Both the position numbers and the translations under genes were made by a program. The notes below the pieces were generated by a model. That model did no database searches and was not told the origin of the DNA. It saw only the letters and a list, made by a program, of their open reading frames with translations. From Methyloversatilis universalis FAM5 (GTDB lineage: Bacteria > Pseudomonadota > Gammaproteobacteria > Burkholderiales > Rhodocyclaceae), in assembly GCF_000214035.2 (NCBI RefSeq), contig NZ_AFHG01000028.1, forward strand, positions 1 through 64,000: a stretch of DNA of 64,000 nt. Direction: 5' to 3'. This document shows, one piece after another, positions 19,339 through 29,093 of this stretch. The number at the start of each line of letters is the position of its first letter. The first letter of the stretch is position 1.

Positions 19339-19365
19339 TCAAGCCTCTTCCGGCCCACCCGTTAG
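19339..19365 (+). promoter_or_regulatory. Sigma-28 (FliA)-like promoter of the signalling cluster
   Basis: TCAAG at 19339-19343, a 14-base spacer and CCCGTTAG at 19358-19365 resemble the flagellar sigma pattern TCAAG-N14-GCCGTTAA, found almost perfectly at 41691. The segment AACTGTGTCGCCC just upstream is repeated at 21902 before another similar site. It would drive the genes from 19474 onward. Confidence 0.5.
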
Positions 19366-19377
19366 CCCTCGTTGAAG

Positions 19378-19393
19378 TGTGACGCAGATCACG
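19378..19393 (+). promoter_or_regulatory. CRP-like palindrome
   Basis: TGTGA-CGCAGA-TCACG is a near-perfect match to the CRP-family consensus TGTGA-N6-TCACA. It lies about 15 bases after the proposed -10 element, so binding there would be expected to interfere with, or modulate, transcription. Confidence 0.45.
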
Positions 19394-19473
19394 GTCCGTA
19401 TCGGGGCCGAGTCTGCCGTCGCGCGCGGTGAACGACCGGCAATGCCGGCCGCGACAGACATGAGGGAATGACG

Positions 19474-19698
19474 ATGGCGTGGGTGAAGACGGCCATGGAT
19501 CGGAATCAGATGAACAGGGTGTTGAGCGACCCGCCGCTTTCCAGGATTGATGCCGGCTCAGACGCCGGGCGTGTGGGGTCCGCCGCGCGAGTGCTGCCAT
19601 GGCCGCCCTCACTGACCCGGATGCAGCGCGCCGATCATGATGAAGCGCTTAACCGCATGGTCCGTGAGCCGGAAGGCGCACGCATCGAACTGTTCTGA
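19474..19698 (+). CDS. Small hypothetical protein heading the signalling cluster
   Basis: A 74-residue protein (MAWVKTAMDRNQMN...) with no recognised domain or membrane segment; Arg and Pro are frequent. The ATG at 19474 has GAGGGA six bases upstream. Another ATG at 19468 is in frame but too close to the ribosome site. It lies downstream of the sigma-28-like promoter and 23 bases before the response-regulator gene, in the same orientation. Coding status is plausible from ribosome site and context only. Confidence 0.45.
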   Translation: MAWVKTAMDRNQMNRVLSDPPLSRIDAGSDAGRVGSAARVLPWPPSLTRMQRADHDEALNRMVREPEGARIELF

Positions 19699-19721
19699 CC
19701 GCTCGACCCTGGAGTGCGAGG

Positions 19722-20834
19722 ATGAATCGAGACAGTGAAGTGGCCGGCGGTCCGGCACTGGTGTGGGATGCACTGGCCCTGCATCGCGACGGGGCCACCG
19801 TGTGGTCCAACGAGCTGTGGCGCGCGGCGGCAGCAGCCGGCGCGTGCTGGACGCCAGCTGATCCGGAACGCCGCGGTGAAGCGCGGCATCTCGACGCATG
19901 GGTGCAGGAACTGCTCGGCGGGTCCGTTGCGCCGCTGCTGCGCTCCACCGGCTGGATCGAGGCGGTGTGGCGGCTGTCGGCGGAGCCGCTGTGCGAAGGC
20001 CGCGATGGCTGGATGGTGCATCTGCAGCCTCAGGTGTTCGCGCCGCGGCAGGGCCACGCCCGCCCGTTGTCGCTGCTGGCGGTCGATGACGAGGCCTTCA
20101 TCCTGAGCGCGCTGCGGCGTCTGCTGCGGGGCGCGCCGTTCGAACTGTGCACCGCCGGCAGCGCGGATGAGGCCTGGTCCATGCTGCAGCAGCAGCCGGC
20201 CGACATCGTGCTGTCGGACCAGCGCATGCCGGGCACGACCGGCGTACAGCTGCTGGCACGGGTGCGCGACTATGCGCCGGATACGGTGCGCCTCATCCTG
20301 TCCGGCTACAGCGACGTGCAGTCGATCACCGACGCCATCAACGAGGGCGCCGTGTACCGGTTCATCGCCAAGCCCTGGGATGACGCGCAGCTGCTGCTCG
20401 CGCTCAACGAAGCGGCTGATCTGCACCGTTCGCGCATGCAGACACGGCAGCTTCAGCTGGCGCTCGCCACGGCCAATGCCGACCTCAGCGCCGCGAATCA
20501 GCGCCTGAAGACACTGCTGTCCGAACAGGACCACCGCATTTCGCTGGGTGATTACGCGCTGCATCTGGCGCAGGACATGAACGATGCGCTGCCCTTTCCG
20601 GTGCTGGGGCTGGATGCCGAGGGCCAGCTGGTCACCGCCAACGACGCGGCAGCGCGCTATCTCGGGCTGCAGGCGGCCGACGGTTCGCTGACGGCGCTGG
20701 TCCGCGGGCGCGAAGCCGGCTACGAGCGCGGCTTCGCCTTTGCCGGGCGCGAGTGGGCGCTGTGCATCGGCGTGCTGCCCGGTGGTACCGGCCGGGTGGT
20801 CGCTCTGGTTCCGGAGAACGGTCATGTGCTGTGA
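19722..20834 (+). CDS. Response regulator with N-terminal extension and C-terminal PAS-like region
   Basis: 370 residues. An N-terminal domain of about 115 residues is not recognised. A receiver domain follows (about 120-240) with LLAVDDEAFILSALRR, phospho-acceptor Asp166 in VLSDQRMPG and the RpfG-type ending RFIAKPWDD. A coiled segment leads to a short PAS-like end (DALPFPVLGLDAEGQLVTANDAAARYLG). There is no DNA-binding or HD-GYP output, so it probably acts through protein contacts. Its receiver resembles that of the HD-GYP protein at 21969. Its stop overlaps the start of the next small gene by 11 bases. Confidence 0.85.
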   Translation: MNRDSEVAGGPALVWDALALHRDGATVWSNELWRAAAAAGACWTPADPERRGEARHLDAWVQELLGGSVAPLLRSTGWIEAVWRLSAEPLCEGRDGWMVHLQPQVFAPRQGHARPLSLLAVDDEAFILSALRRLLRGAPFELCTAGSADEAWSMLQQQPADIVLSDQRMPGTTGVQLLARVRDYAPDTVRLILSGYSDVQSITDAINEGAVYRFIAKPWDDAQLLLALNEAADLHRSRMQTRQLQLALATANADLSAANQRLKTLLSEQDHRISLGDYALHLAQDMNDALPFPVLGLDAEGQLVTANDAAARYLGLQAADGSLTALVRGREAGYERGFAFAGREWALCIGVLPGGTGRVVALVPENGHVL

Positions 20835-21033
20835 CACGCGGCGTCCGCAGGACCCGCCGGTGGACGTGCCCCCGATCGGCGGTGATGACGGCATGGACGC
20901 GCGGGAGCTGCGCCTGCGTGAGTCGGTGGCCCGGGTGCTGTCACGCAGCGATGCCGACGATCCGTGCATCGCCATGCTGACCGAGGTGGTGGTGCGCGTG
21001 GTGCTGGAGGAGGACGGACATGGAGCGGACTGA
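20824..21033 (+). CDS. Small hypothetical protein overlapping both neighbours
   Basis: A 69-residue frame (MCCDTRRPQDPP...) that overlaps the preceding regulator by 11 bases and the HDOD gene by 14 bases, suggesting translational coupling. The second half is helical and acidic (MDARELRLRESVARVLSRS, then CIAMLTEVVVRVVLEED) and would begin at an internal ATG at 20893. No family is recognised. The overlaps on both sides leave little non-coding space, which argues for a real gene. Confidence 0.5.
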   Translation: MCCDTRRPQDPPVDVPPIGGDDGMDARELRLRESVARVLSRSDADDPCIAMLTEVVVRVVLEEDGHGAD

Positions 21034-21859
21034 ATCGGTACGGACAGGCAGCATCGTGCTGCCACCCCTGCCCGAGGTGGTGGCCGAACTGGTCATGATG
21101 ATCGGTCAGGAACAGGTGCACGGCGCCCAGCTCGCGCGCGTGGTCGGTCGCGATCCGGCGCTGGCCGGTGCCACGCTCAAGCTGGCGAACTCATCCTTCT
21201 TCGGACTGGCCGGGCGGGTGGCCAGCATGCAGGACGCGATCACGCTGATCGGCGTGAATGCGGTCCGCAACATGCTGCTCATCCTGGGCATGCGCAACGC
21301 ACTGCGTCCGCCGGCAGGCCACTTCGACACCTATGCGTTCTGGCTGCATGCGCTCGAAACCGCGGCGGCCGCGCGCGCGCTCGCGCGCACCCACGGGCTG
21401 TGCGGCGACGAAGCCTTCCTCGCCGGTCTGCTGCACGACCTGGGCAAGCTGGTGGTCGCGTGCGCGCGCCCGGATCTACTCGCGCGCGTCGAGGCGCATG
21501 CACGTGAGCAGGGATGCAGTTTCGCCGAGGCCGAGATCGCGATCGGAGAGAGCGGACATGAAGAGGCCGGCCTGCTGCTGGCTGGAGCGTGGAAGCTGCC
21601 GGAGGCGCTCGCCGCTGCAATCAGCCGTCATCATCGGCCGGCGCCGGACGACCCGGTACTGGTGCACCTGATCCATCTGGCCAATCTGATCGCCCATGTC
21701 GCGCAGGGCGAGGAGGGCAGCGAGCCGGCACCGCGGCTGCAGCGCAGCAGCTGGCAGCGGCTGGCACCTTCGCAGAGCGATGTCGAACGTGCGGTGATCG
21801 CGGTGCGGCGCCTTCGGGCGCGTTCGGGCGAATGGCGCGCGCTGCTGGCCGAAACCTGA
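21020..21859 (+). CDS. HDOD-domain signalling protein
   Basis: 279 residues with an HDOD domain (about 15-210): LPPLPEVVAEL, the regularly spaced VVGRDPALAGATLKLANSSFFGL, and ITLIGVNAVRNMLL. A later LLHDLGKLVV retains HD-like residues. HDOD proteins are commonly non-enzymatic scaffolds in signalling and motility pathways. GAGGAGG lies six bases before ATG. It sits between two RpfG-type regulators and may be their partner. Confidence 0.9.
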   Translation: MERTESVRTGSIVLPPLPEVVAELVMMIGQEQVHGAQLARVVGRDPALAGATLKLANSSFFGLAGRVASMQDAITLIGVNAVRNMLLILGMRNALRPPAGHFDTYAFWLHALETAAAARALARTHGLCGDEAFLAGLLHDLGKLVVACARPDLLARVEAHAREQGCSFAEAEIAIGESGHEEAGLLLAGAWKLPEALAAAISRHHRPAPDDPVLVHLIHLANLIAHVAQGEEGSEPAPRLQRSSWQRLAPSQSDVERAVIAVRRLRARSGEWRALLAET

Positions 21860-21916
21860 GCCGGACGTGGCTTTCGGTTACGCCGCTTTGCAAGCATGAA
21901 CAACTGTGTCGCCCCA

Positions 21917-21943
21917 TCAAGGGGTCCGGTGGGGCGGACGATA
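21917..21943 (+). promoter_or_regulatory. Sigma-28 (FliA)-like promoter before the HD-GYP gene
   Basis: TCAAG at 21917-21921, a 14-base spacer and GGACGATA at 21936-21943 (compare GCCGATAA). The upstream segment AACTGTGTCGCCC is identical to that before the site at 19339. The -10 match is partial, so support comes mainly from the shared context. Confidence 0.4.
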
Positions 21944-21944
21944 T

Positions 21945-21960
21945 CGTGATCAATATCACG
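21945..21960 (+). promoter_or_regulatory. CRP/FNR-type palindrome
   Basis: CGTGAT-CAAT-ATCACG is a perfect inverted repeat. It can be read as GTGA-N6-TCAC (CRP-like) or TGAT-N4-ATCA (FNR/Anr-like). It lies 8 bases before the first possible start of the HD-GYP regulator, beside a sigma-28-like element, as at 19378. Confidence 0.45.
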
Positions 21961-21968
21961 CTCCGTCG

Positions 21969-23312
21969 ATGATCATGGGTATGAATCCGACTGTCCCGCT
22001 GGAACGCAGCGAGCCTGCGCCCGCCGACCTGCCGCCGCTTTCGGTGCTGTGCGTGGATGACGAACGCAACATCCTCGCTTCGCTCCGCCGCCTGCTGCGT
22101 CCGCAGGGGTATGCCATCCATACCGCTGAAAGCGCGGCCGAAGCGCTGGCGCTGCTTGACGGCACGCCGGTCGATCTGATCATCTCCGACATGCGCATGC
22201 CGGAAATGAACGGTGCGGAATTCCTGGCCCGCGTGCGTGCGCGCTGGCCCGCGTCGGTGCGTGTGCTGCTCACCGGCTACGCCGACCTGTCGTCGACGAT
22301 AGAGGCGATCAACCGTGGAGAGATCCACCGCTTCATTTCCAAGCCCTGGGACGATGAACAGTTGCTGGCGGTCGTACGCGACGGCCTGGCGCGCCGGGTG
22401 CTGGAGCGTGAACGCGAGCAGCTGCGGGCCCGGATCGAGGAGCAGAACCAGGAACTGCAGCAGATCAATGTGCTGCTCGAGGAGAAGGTGAAGGTGCGTA
22501 CCGCCGAACTGGCGTGCGCCAACGAAAGCCTGAAGCAGAACTTCCTCACTTCGATCAAGGTGTTCTCCAACCTGATCGAGATACGGCATCCGATGCTGCG
22601 CGGACATTCCGCGCGGGTGGCGGCGCTGGCCGGCTCGATGGCGCGGCATCTGAACCTGAACCAGGCGCAGATCAACGAGGTGTTCGCCGCCGCGCTGCTG
22701 CACGACATCGGCAAGATCGGCCTCGCGGACGAGGTGATCGCCCAGCCCAGCGACCGGCTGTCTGGCGAGCCGCTGAAGGCCTGGCGCGCTCACGCCGCGC
22801 AGGGCGAGTCGGCACTGCTGGCGCTCGATTCGATGCGCGGTGCGGCACGCATCATCCGCCATCACCACGAGCGCTGGGACGGCAAGGGCTTTCCCGACGG
22901 GCTGCAGGGCGAGGCCATACCCCCGGGTGCGCGCATCCTCGCGGTGGCCAACGATTTCGACAGTTACATGCATGGGCTGGTGTGCGGGGTCCGCCACAGC
23001 GAGGACGCGAGCTTCGACTACATCCTCCTGGGTCGGGGCAGCCGCTACGACGCGGGCATCGTCGTCGCGCTGCGTGCCGCGCTCGACGAGGCGACCACGG
23101 CCCGCGTGCGGGACGACGCGCTCACCGTCGACAAGCTGGAACCGGGCATGAAGCTGTCACGCGATCTGGTCGACCGGGATGGCCGACTGCTGCTGGCTGC
23201 CGACTTCGTGCTCGACGGCGTGGTGATCCGCCAGATACGCGAATACGCGGCCCGGGTGAGCCCGACCATGAAACTTCACGTCCACCCCGGCGCCTCTGCG
23301 AAAGCGAGCTGA
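21969..23312 (+). CDS. RpfG-type response regulator with HD-GYP domain
   Basis: Receiver plus cyclic-di-GMP phosphodiesterase. The receiver (about 20-145) has VDDERN, Asp74 in IISDMRMPE and FISKPWDDEQ. A coiled coil follows, then the HD-GYP domain with His245-Asp246 in LLHDIGKIGL, HHHERWDGKGFPDG (GFP in place of GYP) and ILAVANDFDSY. The family hydrolyses c-di-GMP, so activity is likely but the GYP variant is noted. Starts at 21969, 21975 and 21981 are possible and none has a good ribosome site. CheY-like and CheC-like genes follow within four bases and by overlap. Confidence 0.9.
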   Translation: MIMGMNPTVPLERSEPAPADLPPLSVLCVDDERNILASLRRLLRPQGYAIHTAESAAEALALLDGTPVDLIISDMRMPEMNGAEFLARVRARWPASVRVLLTGYADLSSTIEAINRGEIHRFISKPWDDEQLLAVVRDGLARRVLEREREQLRARIEEQNQELQQINVLLEEKVKVRTAELACANESLKQNFLTSIKVFSNLIEIRHPMLRGHSARVAALAGSMARHLNLNQAQINEVFAAALLHDIGKIGLADEVIAQPSDRLSGEPLKAWRAHAAQGESALLALDSMRGAARIIRHHHERWDGKGFPDGLQGEAIPPGARILAVANDFDSYMHGLVCGVRHSEDASFDYILLGRGSRYDAGIVVALRAALDEATTARVRDDALTVDKLEPGMKLSRDLVDRDGRLLLAADFVLDGVVIRQIREYAARVSPTMKLHVHPGASAKAS

Positions 23313-23316
23313 CACC

Positions 23317-23685
23317 ATGCCCATTTCCGTACTCGTCGTCGATGATTCAGCGATGGCGCGCAAGATGCTGATCAAGTCGCTGCCGCCGGACTGGGACATC
23401 GAGATCCGCCAGGCCTGCAACGGCGAGGAGGCGATCGCCGCCTACCGCCAGGGCCGTGCCGACGTCATCTTCCTCGACCTGAACATGCCGGGCATAGACG
23501 GCTACGGCGTGCTGGAAACGCTGCAGGCGGAGGACCTCAACTGCTTCGTCATCGTGGTGTCCGCCGACGTCCAGCCGCAGGCGCGCGAACGGGTGATGAA
23601 GCTGGGCGCCATCGCCTTCGTCCAGAAGCCGGTCGACGCCGCCAAGCTCGAACCGGTGCTGCGCGAATACGGAGTGGTGGTATGA
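23317..23685 (+). CDS. CheY-like single-domain response regulator
   Basis: A 122-residue receiver domain only: LVVDDSAMARKML, phospho-acceptor Asp54 in FLDLNMPGIDG, VVSADVQ and FVQKPVD. It lacks an output domain, so it probably signals by binding a partner, or acts as a phosphate sink. It begins four bases after the HD-GYP gene and its stop overlaps the CheC-like start (ATGA). The pairing with a CheC-like phosphatase suggests that protein dephosphorylates it. Confidence 0.92.
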   Translation: MPISVLVVDDSAMARKMLIKSLPPDWDIEIRQACNGEEAIAAYRQGRADVIFLDLNMPGIDGYGVLETLQAEDLNCFVIVVSADVQPQARERVMKLGAIAFVQKPVDAAKLEPVLREYGVVV

Positions 23686-24299
23686 GCCTGAACCTGCTGA
23701 CCGAAGAACAGAACGAGGCGCTGCAGGAGATCGCCAACATCGGCATGGGCCGTGCCGGCCGCTCGATCGCCGGCGTGTTCGACGAATTCGTCGAACTGTC
23801 GGTGCCGCGGGTGCGCGAAGCCGGGCTCGACCGCCTGCCCGCCGCGGTGGCCGACCTCATTCCGGACGAAACGCTGACCGCGGTGCGCCAGGGCTTTTTC
23901 GGCCGGGTGCGCGGTGAGGCCATCGTGGTGTTCGGCATCACCGGCTGCCGGGATCTGGCCGGACTGATGGGCTATGGCAGCGCGCTGGAGGACTGCGAAG
24001 AGGACGAACTGCTGCTGGACGTATCCAACGTCATCGTCAGTGCCTGCCTGGGCGGCATTGCCGAACAGCTGAATGCCGACGTGTGCTTCTCGGCGCCGTC
24101 GGTGCTGGCCAGCCACGTGCCGCCCGCCGGGCTGTTCGACCGTACGTCGGCGGCGCCGGCGGACACCGGCGCGCTCATCGTAGAAGTCAATTTCCGGCTC
24201 GAACGTCACAGCTTCGCCTGCAGCCTGCTCATGATGCTGCCGGCCGACAGCATGGGCGCCATACGGCGCGCGCTGGACGACTTCCTCGCCAACTTCTGA
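23682..24299 (+). CDS. CheC-like phosphatase
   Basis: 205 residues related to the CheC/CheX/FliY group, which removes phosphate from CheY-type regulators. The first active-site-like segment is EALQEIANIGMGRAG, with the E-x2-N signature and a proline about 22 residues later. The second is LLDVSNVIVSACLGGI, where Asp stands in place of the usual Glu. It overlaps the upstream CheY-like gene by four bases. No CheA, CheW or CheR gene is nearby. Confidence 0.8.
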   Translation: MSLNLLTEEQNEALQEIANIGMGRAGRSIAGVFDEFVELSVPRVREAGLDRLPAAVADLIPDETLTAVRQGFFGRVRGEAIVVFGITGCRDLAGLMGYGSALEDCEEDELLLDVSNVIVSACLGGIAEQLNADVCFSAPSVLASHVPPAGLFDRTSAAPADTGALIVEVNFRLERHSFACSLLMMLPADSMGAIRRALDDFLANF

Positions 24300-24325
24300 C
24301 GCGGACCGCTGCGGAGGGCGCCGAC

Positions 24326-25618
<1,293 letters not shown>

Positions 25619-25731
25619 GCCGGCGGGCCTGCCGGTCCAGCGTCCTGCAGCGCGCTGTAACGGATTTATCGCAGAAACGGCCGGCGCCTCGCGTAGACTC
25701 GTGCGCTTCCGATTCTTCTCAGGTAAGCGTC

Positions 25732-27165
25732 ATGTCCCTGCAGCCCGTCATCCTGTGCGGCGGTTCCGGTACCCGCCTGTGGCCTCTGTCGCGCGAGCGC
25801 TATCCGAAACAGCTGCTGCCGCTCGATGGTGACAACACGCTGCTGCAGGACACCGCGCTGCGTGCTGGCGCGCCGGGCATCGAACTGGCGCCGCCGCTGG
25901 TGGTGTGCAATGAGGAATACCGTTTCCTGACTGCCGAACAGCTGCGCCAGATCGGCGTGCATCCGGCCGCGCTGCTGCTCGAACCGGTCGGCCGCAATAC
26001 CGCGCCGGCGCTGGCGCTGGCTGCGCTGGCCGCAGCCGGACCGGACACCGTGCTGCTGGTCATGCCGTCCGACCACGTGATCCGCGACACCCCGGCCTTC
26101 CGTGCCGCGGTCGCCATCGGTGCGGCCCAGGCGGAGCAGGGTGCGGTGGTGACTTTCGGCATCACGCCGGACCGGCCGGAAACCGGCTACGGCTATATCA
26201 AGGTGGGTGCGGCGCTGGCCGGCAGCCCGGCGCGCACGCTGGACCGCTTCGTCGAGAAGCCGGACGCGCCGACCGCGGCTGCCTACCTGGAAAGCTGCGA
26301 TTACCTGTGGAATGCCGGCATCTTCATGATGAAGGCCGGGGTCGCGCTCGAACTGCTGAAGCGTTTCCGTCCGGACATCGAGGCCGCCAGCCGTGCCGCC
26401 TATGAAGGCGGCGCCGCCGACCACGACTTCTACCGCGTTGACAAGGCGGCTTTCGCCGCCTGCCCGTCGGATTCGATCGACTACGCCATCATGGAACCGC
26501 TGGCCGCCGGAGAGCCGCGCCTGGCGCCGGCAGTCGTGGTGCCGCTGGACGCCGGCTGGTCCGACGTCGGCGCCTGGGACGCGCTGTGGCAGGTGGCCGA
26601 CAAGGACGCCGCCGGCAACGTGGCGCGCGGCGACGTGCTGCTGCAGGACACTTCGGACAGCCTGGTGTTCGCCGAAACCCGCATGGTGAGCTGCCTCGGC
26701 CTGAAGGACGTGGTGGTGGTCGAAACCAGTGACGCGGTCATGGTGGCGGCCAAGGACCGCACCCAGGACGTGAAGCGTATCGTGACCGAACTGAAGGCGA
26801 AGAAGCGCCCTGAGGCGGAAAACCACCGTAAGGTGTATCGCCCGTGGGGCTATTACGACTCGATCGACGCCGGCCCGCGCTTCCAGGTCAAGCGCATCGT
26901 GGTCAATCCGGGCGCTTCGCTGTCGCTGCAGATGCATCATCACCGCGCCGAGCACTGGATCGTGGTCAGCGGCACCGCCCGCGTCACCTGCGGCGACAAC
27001 GTGTTGCTGCTGTCGGAAAACCAGTCCACCTACATTCCGCTGGGTACCACGCACCGGCTGGAAAACCCGGGCAAGCTGCCGCTGGAAATGATCGAGGTGC
27101 AGTCCGGCAGCTATCTGGGCGAGGACGATATCGTCCGCTTCGAGGACACCTACGGCCGCAAGTGA
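25732..27165 (+). CDS. manC: Mannose-1-phosphate guanylyltransferase / mannose-6-phosphate isomerase
   Basis: Bifunctional enzyme supplying GDP-mannose for polysaccharide synthesis. The N-terminal nucleotidyltransferase has VILCGGSGTRLWPLSRERYPKQ and FVEKPD. The C-terminal type II phosphomannose isomerase cupin (about 360-477) has RPWGYY, SLSLQMHHHRAEHW and the zinc-ligand-like region. Length is 477 residues as expected. AGGTAA lies before ATG. It stands alone between the signalling cluster and a convergent chemoreceptor gene; no glycan operon is nearby. Confidence 0.95.
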   Translation: MSLQPVILCGGSGTRLWPLSRERYPKQLLPLDGDNTLLQDTALRAGAPGIELAPPLVVCNEEYRFLTAEQLRQIGVHPAALLLEPVGRNTAPALALAALAAAGPDTVLLVMPSDHVIRDTPAFRAAVAIGAAQAEQGAVVTFGITPDRPETGYGYIKVGAALAGSPARTLDRFVEKPDAPTAAAYLESCDYLWNAGIFMMKAGVALELLKRFRPDIEAASRAAYEGGAADHDFYRVDKAAFAACPSDSIDYAIMEPLAAGEPRLAPAVVVPLDAGWSDVGAWDALWQVADKDAAGNVARGDVLLQDTSDSLVFAETRMVSCLGLKDVVVVETSDAVMVAAKDRTQDVKRIVTELKAKKRPEAENHRKVYRPWGYYDSIDAGPRFQVKRIVVNPGASLSLQMHHHRAEHWIVVSGTARVTCGDNVLLLSENQSTYIPLGTTHRLENPGKLPLEMIEVQSGSYLGEDDIVRFEDTYGRK

Positions 27166-27172
27166 GGGGGCC

Positions 27173-27190
27173 GGCCCGCGCGCGCGGGCC
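27173..27190. terminator. GC-palindrome between manC and the chemoreceptor gene
   Basis: GGCCCGCGC-GCGCGGGCC is an 18-base perfect palindrome between two convergent genes. It may stop transcription from both sides, but there is no T-run on either strand. Confidence 0.35.
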
Positions 27191-27201
27191 GTGTCGCCGG
27201 A

Positions 27202-28854
27202 TCAGACGACGAAGGTTTCCAGGCGCTGCCGCATCGACTGCGACAGCGCGTTCATCGAGTCGGCCGCCTGACTCACCTGACGTACCGCCGCGCTGTTGTG
27301 CTCGCTCATGCCGGCGATGCGCTCGACCTGCTGCGCGATGCTTTCGCTGGCGCTGGTCTGTTCGCGCAGCGCGCGCGAGATTTCATCGGTCGCTCCGACC
27401 GCGTTGCGCGATTCGCTCTTGATGTCGCCCATCGCCTGCGCCGCCTGCTGTGTCGAGTGGCCGATCTGGTCGAACTGCGACACCAGTTCCTGCATGCGGC
27501 TACGCGTCTGTTCGGTGACCGACTGGACGTTGCCGACCACACCGTCGATCTGCTTGGTCGCTTCGGTCGTGCGCTCGGCCAGCTTGCGCACCTCGTCGGC
27601 CACGACCGCGAAACCGCGGCCCTGTTCGCCGGCGCGTGCGGCTTCGATCGCCGCGTTGAGTGCCAGCAGATTGGTCTGGTCGGCGATGCCCTTGATGGTG
27701 CCGGCGATGTCCCCGATCTGTTCCACCTGCCTGCTCAGTTCCTCCATGCCGCCGGCCGCCGCCTGGACGTCCACGGCTGCGTCGCGCATCGAGGAGGCGG
27801 TCGTTTCGATCACGCCGCCACCGAAGTCGGCGCGTTCGAGCGAGCTGCGGGATACGTCGCGTGCGTGACCGGCGCTTTCGCTGACGTGGGCCACGCTGAC
27901 TGCGAGCTGTTCGGCCGCCGCCGCCATGCTTGAGGTCGAATCGTTCTGCTGTGCCACGGCACCGGCCAGCGTGTCGACCGAGCCGTGCAGTGAAGAGGAG
28001 TGGCTGGCGACCTGCTGCGCGTTGTCGCGCATCGATTTCAGTGTCGACTGCAGCTCGGCGAACAGCGCATTGATCGACGCGCCGGCGGCCGACAGTTCGT
28101 CGCCGCGGCTGTCGGGTGCGCGCACGGTCAGGTCCATCCGCGCCCGTGCCTGACCGAGCGCACCCTGCAGCGAGGACAGACTGGTGGTCAGACGACGCAG
28201 CGTCAGCACGATGCCGACGATGAGCAGCAGCGAAAGCACTGCGATGGCGATGCCCAGCGTGATCAGGCCTGTGCGGTAGAGCGCGCTGGTGCGGGCGCGC
28301 GTGTCGTCGCCCAGCGTCTTCACGTCCTGCTCGATCAGCCGGGTCAGCGCGGTCATCGCCTCGGTCGCGCTGCGGTCTATGCCCTTCACGGCACGATCCA
28401 CCTTCTTGCCCGATTCGGGATCGGCCGGGTCGAAGTTCTTCAGGGCCGCCACATAGCGCGCCTGCATCGCGGCGTGTGCGGCGGCGAGCGCTTTCACCTC
28501 GGCGACGCGCGGCGATCCTTCCGCCTGCAGGCGGCCGTCGAGGTCGGCCAGACGGGCGGACACCTCCTGCGCGTGCTTCTCGAAACTCTTTGCGTAGCGC
28601 TGGAACTGCTCGACATCGCTGCCGCGGATCAGGATGTTCTTCCATTCCTGCACCTGGGTCTTGAAGTCGATGCTTGCATTCTGGACATCCAGCCCGATCT
28701 CGACCGTGCGCTGCAGGCGCCCCAGATCTTCAGCGACGCCGCGGTCGAGGCGGTAGAGCTGGAGCAGGCCGAAGCCGCCTGCCGCCATCAGGCCGGCAAG
28801 CGCGATGATGCCAAGGGCGAGCAGTCGGCCGCGCAGTGTTTTCAATCCGGGCAT
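27202..28854 (-). CDS. Methyl-accepting chemotaxis protein
   Basis: 550-residue transmembrane chemoreceptor. TM1 lies at about residues 12-32 ([20 protein letters not shown]), followed by a helical periplasmic sensor domain of about 160 residues and TM2 near 195-218 ([20 protein letters not shown]). The cytoplasmic signalling domain has the conserved hairpin tip [40 protein letters not shown] in part. ATG at 28854 follows GGAG by eight bases; the ATG seven codons upstream lacks one. No CheR-binding pentapeptide is seen at the C-terminus. Confidence 0.95.
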   Translation of the reverse strand: MPGLKTLRGRLLALGIIALAGLMAAGGFGLLQLYRLDRGVAEDLGRLQRTVEIGLDVQNASIDFKTQVQEWKNILIRGSDVEQFQRYAKSFEKHAQEVSARLADLDGRLQAEGSPRVAEVKALAAAHAAMQARYVAALKNFDPADPESGKKVDRAVKGIDRSATEAMTALTRLIEQDVKTLGDDTRARTSALYRTGLITLGIAIAVLSLLLIVGIVLTLRRLTTSLSSLQGALGQARARMDLTVRAPDSRGDELSAAGASINALFAELQSTLKSMRDNAQQVASHSSSLHGSVDTLAGAVAQQNDSTSSMAAAAEQLAVSVAHVSESAGHARDVSRSSLERADFGGGVIETTASSMRDAAVDVQAAAGGMEELSRQVEQIGDIAGTIKGIADQTNLLALNAAIEAARAGEQGRGFAVVADEVRKLAERTTEATKQIDGVVGNVQSVTEQTRSRMQELVSQFDQIGHSTQQAAQAMGDIKSESRNAVGATDEISRALREQTSASESIAQQVERIAGMSEHNSAAVRQVSQAADSMNALSQSMRQRLETFVV

Positions 28855-28937
28855 GACGGGCACTCCTGTTAACAAGTGCCTGAATAACGGACGAAAACCG
28901 GGAATCTGTATCCGTCAGTGACGGACGGTCGGAAGGC

Positions 28938-29093
28938 TCACTTGCGTTTGGCGAGGCCGGCGACCCCGGCGGCGATCAGCAGCGCCGGCCACCAGGTGCC
29001 GAACAGTTCTGCCAGCTCGCGCAGCGAAAAAAGATTGAGGTTGGACGCCAGCAGCAGTGCGCCGATGACGATGAGGCCGATCGATCCGATCAT
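28938..29093 (-). CDS. Small membrane protein, LiaI/LiaF-like (DUF5668-like)
   Basis: A 51-residue protein of two membrane helices: IGLIVIGALLLASNLNLF and WWPALLIAAGVAGLAKRK. The pattern GL-x-GALLL...WPALLIAAG resembles the transmembrane module of LiaI/LiaF and DUF5668 proteins. AAGGAC lies seven bases before the ATG. Its start overlaps the stop of the upstream GGDEF gene (ATGA), so the two are translationally coupled. Function is unknown; coupling suggests a role near the membrane-bound cyclase. Confidence 0.75.
   Translation of the reverse strand: MIGSIGLIVIGALLLASNLNLFSLRELAELFGTWWPALLIAAGVAGLAKRK

Noticed and set aside
28860-28930. Sigma-28-like promoter before the chemoreceptor gene
   Set aside because: On the minus strand TCCGTTAT could be a -10, but the matching -35 has only three of five positions, so it was not called.
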